From Tieghemiomyces parasiticus (taxonomy: Eukaryota > Kickxellomycota > Dimargaritomycetes > Dimargaritales > Dimargaritaceae): a stretch of 25,310 bases of DNA. The stretch spans positions 1 through 25,310 of the forward strand of contig JANBPT010000711.1 of assembly GCA_027575765.1 (NCBI GenBank). The letters run 5' to 3'. The notes beneath the pieces were generated by a model. The model was not told the DNA's origin. It saw only the letters and a program-made list of their open reading frames with translations, and ran no database searches. Position 1 is the stretch's first letter, and the number at the start of each line of letters is the position of its first letter. Made by a program: the position numbers and the translations under genes. Below are positions 20,861-25,310 of this stretch, piece after piece.

Positions 20861-22921
20861 ATGATGTCCCACTCTACTGCCGAGCCCCTTCTTCCAGCCT
20901 TGCCTGTGCCACCGCTGGACCAAACTTGCGAGCGGTACCTGGCCTCCGTCCGTCCTTTGCTTTCCGACGCCGAATACGCCGCCACCGCCGACGCCGTGAC
21001 CGAATTCCAGCGTCCGGGAGGTGACGGCGAGCGGCTTCAGCGCCGCCTGGAGGCTCGCAAGGCCGACCTCGACTCGCCCCACCACTCCCGCAACTGGCTC
21101 GAACACTGGTGGAATGACTATGCCTACTTTACGAACCGCGTGTCCAACTGCTTCTACGTCAACTTTTACCTGGGACTTCGCGATGACATTCGAGCACCCA
21201 CCCAAGTGCAGCGCGCCGCCACTCTTACCCACGCCGCCGCAGATTTCCGCGCCCAGGTCCAGGCCAACTCTCTGAGCCCGGACAACGTGCGCGGGAAGCC
21301 CCTGTGCATGTTCCAGTACCGCTACCTCTTTAACACCTGTCGCTATCCGGGCCGCGAGCGGGACTACACCATTCGCCACGTGGCCCCTGACGCCGACCAC
21401 GACTACACCCATGTGGCTGTCTTATACCGCAGCCAGGTCTTCGTGCTCGACACCATGACCCCGCTGACTCCGCACGGGCCACGCCGACCGCTGACCCGTG
21501 AGGAACTCGCCGTGCAGTTCCAGCGCATACTCGACGACCCCACCGCTACCACCGCGCCCGCCCCGAGTGTCGCCCTGTTGACCACCGATTCCCGCGATGC
21601 CTGGGCGGCCCACCGTGAGGTTCTTCTGCAGGCCGATCCGGCCAACGCCGCCCACCTCCGCCGCCTCGAGACAGCCATGTTCGTTATCAGCCTGGAGACC
21701 TCGCGACCGGTCGCTACCGAGACCCTCTCGCGGGCCTGCTGGCACGGTGATAGTACTGGCGCCAACCGGTTCCACGACAAGTGCCTGCAGCTCCTGGTCT
21801 TCGCCAATGGCCGCGCCGGCCTGTGTGGCGAACACTCGCTCTCGGACGCAACCACCACCATCCGTTTGGCCAAGTCCATCCTACAGGCCGAGGCTGACCA
21901 GGCTCTCCCGTCAATGGAAGGTGCCACGGATTCCGCTAGCCGGGCAAAACTCCTCGATCCGCCGGCCCACCTGTCCTTCAGTAGCAGTCCCGCTCTGGAG
22001 CAATGCCTGCGTGCCGCCCACGGCCGGTTTCGCACCGAGGTGGCCGCCCACGAGGTCGGCGTGCTCGAGTTCGACCTCTTTGGCAAAGAAGGTCTCAAGT
22101 CGCTCAAGTGCAGCCCCGACGCCTTTGTGCAAATGGCCCTCCAACTAGCCCAGTACCGGACCCACGGCCGGTCCCAGGCCACCTATGAATCAATCGCCAC
22201 CAAGAAATTTTCGCACGGCCGGACCGAGACGGCCCGGTCCGTATCGAACCAGTCCCTAGCGTGGGTCCGCGCCATGACGACGGGCCGCCACGGTGGTACC
22301 CAAGACCGGCGCGGGGCCCCGGTTAGTCGCGAGACCCTGATGGAACTGTGCCGCGCGGCCATCGCTCAACACTCGCAAACCACCGTCCAGTGCGCCGAGG
22401 GCGGTGGTGTGGACCGCCATCTCCTGGGCCTGCGTTACTGCTTGAAGCCTGACGAGCCCCTTCCTACCCTCTTCAGTGACCGAGCCTACACTCAATCCTC
22501 CCATTGGAACCTGTCGACTTCGCAAATCACCGACGAGGCCCTCAACGCTTACGGCTGGGGCGAAGTCGTACCCGATGGCTACGGTGTGGCCTACATGGTC
22601 AAGAACGCCACGTTACACTTCACCGTGACCGCGTTGCGTGAAATGAGACCCAAGCGGTTCGCCCGCGAAATCTACCACGCCCTCGCGGATACCTACGACC
22701 TGTTGAGCAACCAGACCCCGCTGGTGCGCACCGAAACGGCGCTGCGGCCCCTGATGGACGAGGAGGCCACGTTTGAAGAGTGTTATGGCGAGAGTGGCGA
22801 GGACTACGAAAGTCGCTCGCCGGCCTCTTCATCGACGGCTTTTTCTGCCACTGAGCTGGCTGAGTCTATCAAGCTGCCTAACAGCATACCGGTCCGAGCT
22901 TCTGTTGCGGAACTGCTTTAA
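20861..22921 (+). CDS. Carnitine O-acyltransferase (carnitine acetyltransferase type)
   Basis: A single-exon frame of 686 residues from the tandem ATGs at 20861/20864. The enzyme exchanges acyl groups between CoA and carnitine, which lets fungi move acetyl units between peroxisome, cytosol and mitochondrion. The N-terminal family block is LPALPVPPLDQTCERYL. The catalytic His is H325 in LCGEHSLSDATTT. The CoA-binding segment is LKCSPDAFVQMALQLA (K416 and on), followed by TYESIATKKFSHGRTE. The carnitine-site STSQ is at 552-555, and VVPDGYGVAYMV begins near 569. All core residues are present and the length suits the family. The C-terminus ends AELL, so there is no PTS1 peroxisomal signal, and the called start shows no strong mitochondrial presequence. 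A cytosolic, Yat-like enzyme is therefore likely. The frame stays open for 108 codons upstream without an ATG, so a non-AUG or spliced extension for another compartment is possible. Confidence 0.94.
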   Translation: MMSHSTAEPLLPALPVPPLDQTCERYLASVRPLLSDAEYAATADAVTEFQRPGGDGERLQRRLEARKADLDSPHHSRNWLEHWWNDYAYFTNRVSNCFYVNFYLGLRDDIRAPTQVQRAATLTHAAADFRAQVQANSLSPDNVRGKPLCMFQYRYLFNTCRYPGRERDYTIRHVAPDADHDYTHVAVLYRSQVFVLDTMTPLTPHGPRRPLTREELAVQFQRILDDPTATTAPAPSVALLTTDSRDAWAAHREVLLQADPANAAHLRRLETAMFVISLETSRPVATETLSRACWHGDSTGANRFHDKCLQLLVFANGRAGLCGEHSLSDATTTIRLAKSILQAEADQALPSMEGATDSASRAKLLDPPAHLSFSSSPALEQCLRAAHGRFRTEVAAHEVGVLEFDLFGKEGLKSLKCSPDAFVQMALQLAQYRTHGRSQATYESIATKKFSHGRTETARSVSNQSLAWVRAMTTGRHGGTQDRRGAPVSRETLMELCRAAIAQHSQTTVQCAEGGGVDRHLLGLRYCLKPDEPLPTLFSDRAYTQSSHWNLSTSQITDEALNAYGWGEVVPDGYGVAYMVKNATLHFTVTALREMRPKRFAREIYHALADTYDLLSNQTPLVRTETALRPLMDEEATFEECYGESGEDYESRSPASSSTAFSATELAESIKLPNSIPVRASVAELL

Positions 22922-22926
22922 ATAAA
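22921..22926 (+). terminator. AATAAA overlapping the acyltransferase stop codon
   Basis: The stop codon TAA (22919-22921) shares its last base with AATAAA. If this is the signal used, the 3' UTR would be only some 15-30 nt. A T-rich stretch (about 22963-22990) follows and could hold other cleavage signals. Confidence 0.45.
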
Positions 22927-25310
22927 GGAGGGTGGAACCGTCGTCGCTGCGATGGGCTCTGCTTTCATTTTCACTGTTTTATCGGGTTTTCAAGTGTATT
23001 AATCAAGTATGAGCTAGAAGCACTGTATAAATATATTTTCTAATCCATTATACCATCATTAGTAACTGGTATAGGCACAGGTCGTACTATCACCCATCCT
23101 CACACTATGTGGCAAAGTAAGCCTCCAAAGCCATGGGTCTCAGGTTCTAGAGAGATCTGATACTTTTAGGTCTCCACAATGGTCGCCCTTGGAAAGTTCC
23201 ACTGGTCGGCAGTTTTATTTTTTTAGAGATCAAGCATCCGGTATGGCAGTATAAAGCCAGGTTTTTACGGACCGCTTCTTACGGTGTGGGAGAGGTACGG
23301 AAGAGCCACTCATTAGTGAGTTGAGGGCTCTTTCTACGGCGGGGTACTGAATTCATCACTATCTAGTTCATTAACACTGCGCAGTTGAGAGCCCAATCGG
23401 GTGAGGGGTACCTTTGGATGAGCCATGGTTCGATTGAGAGCGGAAAAGTGGCTGGTAAATGCCGCTGAGGGTAAGGGCCGTATGGCCTGAGTTTTGGCTA
23501 TATAATCATTCCCAACCGCTTTAGTCTTGCGGCCTTAGGAATAGAAACATTATCCATTGAGAGCTGGTACATTGAGCTCATTAGATATGAGCCAGATTAG
23601 GGTATGGGGATGGGCATTTTGGACATGGCTTAAACAGGTAAACCGGGTTGTCATGAACGTTCCAATTCCTGAATGGGCTACATTTTTCGATGTATCTGAC
23701 GGAGAAATATTATACATATAGATTACAATGTAATGAGATAAGCCCTTTCATTCTATAAAGTCCGTTGAAACTAGTGCAGTGATGTACGAACCGGAGAATT
23801 CGAGCGATGTTGAGCTTGTAAAGCTGCGAACAAATGACTACGACTGATAAATACCAAGACGACCGTGGAGAGAACGCGCCAGAAATTGTGTCAGGTTGAG
23901 ATTTATCGAAGACGGGCTTACCTACGGGGGGAGGCCAACAGGGCCAAGCGGTTAAACGTTGGAGGACGATAACGGGTATGAAAGGGGAGGGGGGAGCAGG
24001 GGACGCCATGAAAACAAGGCAAAGCGGAAAAAATAAATCGAAGTAATACCGAAGAGGAAATGGGTTGGGGTCGTATTTGGCCCATTTCTATACCCTCTGG
24101 AGAACATGGTTGTTTAACTTGACCAGGTAGGCCTGATAGTTCGCAAAGCGCATGGATTGGGAACAGGAAAGGGATGGTATTAGGGAGGTCGGTCCTTGGG
24201 GACCACCTACTGTCTCCCTCCATCACACTACAATGTGAATATCCCAAATATTGTATCTTCATCTCCACATTACTCCCCATCCTTGACCTCGGTAACCATA
24301 TGGTACATTGCCCATTCGACTAAACATTGCCATACAACTCGTACAATCTTCACCAGAGACCCTCTAGTGAAATACTTGCATACGCAGAGGAAACTGCAGA
24401 TCCGTCTTCTAGATCTATCCCAAACCATTATGACCTATTATATACCGCTAGTCCTTGCATAATCAGCCATTATCCGAGGGGCTAGGCTGGCTGCCTTCAA
24501 TCGGGCAGATACGACTACCTCCTTCTCGATCTATAATGCAAGTACGAAAGGTTAAGGCATACTGCTATATTATTAAAGAAGCGTATTGCCATTGCGGCAA
24601 AGAGCACTTAGTACCCCTGCTCCATGACACGTTGTACCTATTGCAAAATTCCCCATTGCCATTCCACTTTCACAGGCTGCCGGTGCTCTGGGCCTTAAAT
24701 CCTTAAAGTTTCTTACCGGTATGCAGAAGCTTTCCACTGGAGCGAAACCTTCCGCTATCCAATTCAAGGCATAAAACAATATAATGACTACCAAGTGCTA
24801 CCACAAGTTGTAAACATTCGTTCGTCAATGTGGGTAGAGAGTAGTATTGGCAATGAATACCCGCCAACTGAGTATGTCACTTCCTTCACATTACATGATG
24901 TAAGGGTCAAAAGATGAAAGAATTTGAGTGGTGGCCATCGCTGGCCCATACATTGGGTTCCGAGTGCGGCAAATGACTTGCGATCGGTTAAGTAGAGGGA
25001 GCGTTCCACAACCAGGATTGCATACCTACAACAAGTTAAACTTACTGAAAACAATATGGTCTCAATGATTTTCGATTACCTAATCTGCCAAGTAAGCAAC
25101 TAGATATAGGCTGATAATTAAAATCCTGCAAATGGTGTAAAGGTCTGCGCTCAGTGACCGGCAGGAGGGCAAGGAGCCCCAATCAAAACTGGCTGGCCAG
25201 GAGTGGTAGAGTAAGGCGGGTGACATTGTCAGGCCCGGGTTGGCCAATGAAACCGAGTGGCGGAGGCTTGGGGCAGGTGTTACCCCGGGATCGGGTCTGG
25301 GACATTGACA
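22927..25310. other. AT-rich right end, no supportable gene
   Basis: About 2.4 kb with no frame I can support. The best candidate, complement(23918-24280), starts with ATG and has 120 codons but no recognisable domain, biased composition or splice context. The last 150 bp becomes GC-rich and is open on the minus strand, which may be the edge of a gene beyond the window. This is too short to call. Confidence 0.45.

Noticed and set aside
23918..24280. 120-codon minus-strand frame with ATG
   Set aside because: No domain or codon bias like the supported genes, no promoter or poly(A) context; kept only as a weak possibility.

Overview
The window reads as nuclear DNA of a filamentous or early-diverging fungus. 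The evidence is spliceosomal introns of roughly 130-400 nt with GTAAG-type donors, GC-rich exons in AT-richer spacers, AATAAA-type 3' signals, a TATA box, and a gene set of fungal or opisthokont type. A Zoopagomycota-like or other early-diverging lineage is my inference; nothing in the sequence fixes the species. All gene models come from reading frames, splice consensus and phase matching by eye. No search or transcript data were available.

Layout from left to right. Positions 1-222 (+) hold the last 73 codons of a gene that runs off the left edge, possibly a nonribosomal peptide synthetase condensation-type domain. About 2.3 kb without a supportable gene follows. Positions 2529-5556 (+) encode a complete ADAM-type membrane metalloprotease in three exons. 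Positions 6138-8166 (-), tail to tail with it, encode a two-exon protein with two divergent TFIIB cyclin repeats, no zinc ribbon and a large insertion in repeat 2. About 4.5 kb follows with no supportable gene; it contains a 2 x 30 bp tandem repeat and patches of GC-rich sequence. Positions 12703-14255 (-) encode a three-exon securin-like protein with a KEN box, whose phase-matched introns join frames that look unrelated in isolation. Positions 15141-17711 (+), divergent from it, encode a membrane-anchored USP-family deubiquitinase of the USP30/Ubp1 kind. A 2.8 kb spacer with purine tracts follows. Positions 20861-22921 (+) encode a carnitine O-acyltransferase behind a clear TATA box and a long leader. 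The last 2.4 kb is AT-rich and has no recognisable gene.

The genes do not form a pathway or cluster; they look like ordinary chromosomal neighbours. The only functional pairing is loose: securin and the deubiquitinase are divergently transcribed from an 885 bp spacer that carries a doublet of ACGCGAA motifs, and both proteins belong to ubiquitin-controlled processes. The most unusual item is the TFIIB-like protein. I found no CRISPR array, tRNA, rRNA, transposase or integrase.
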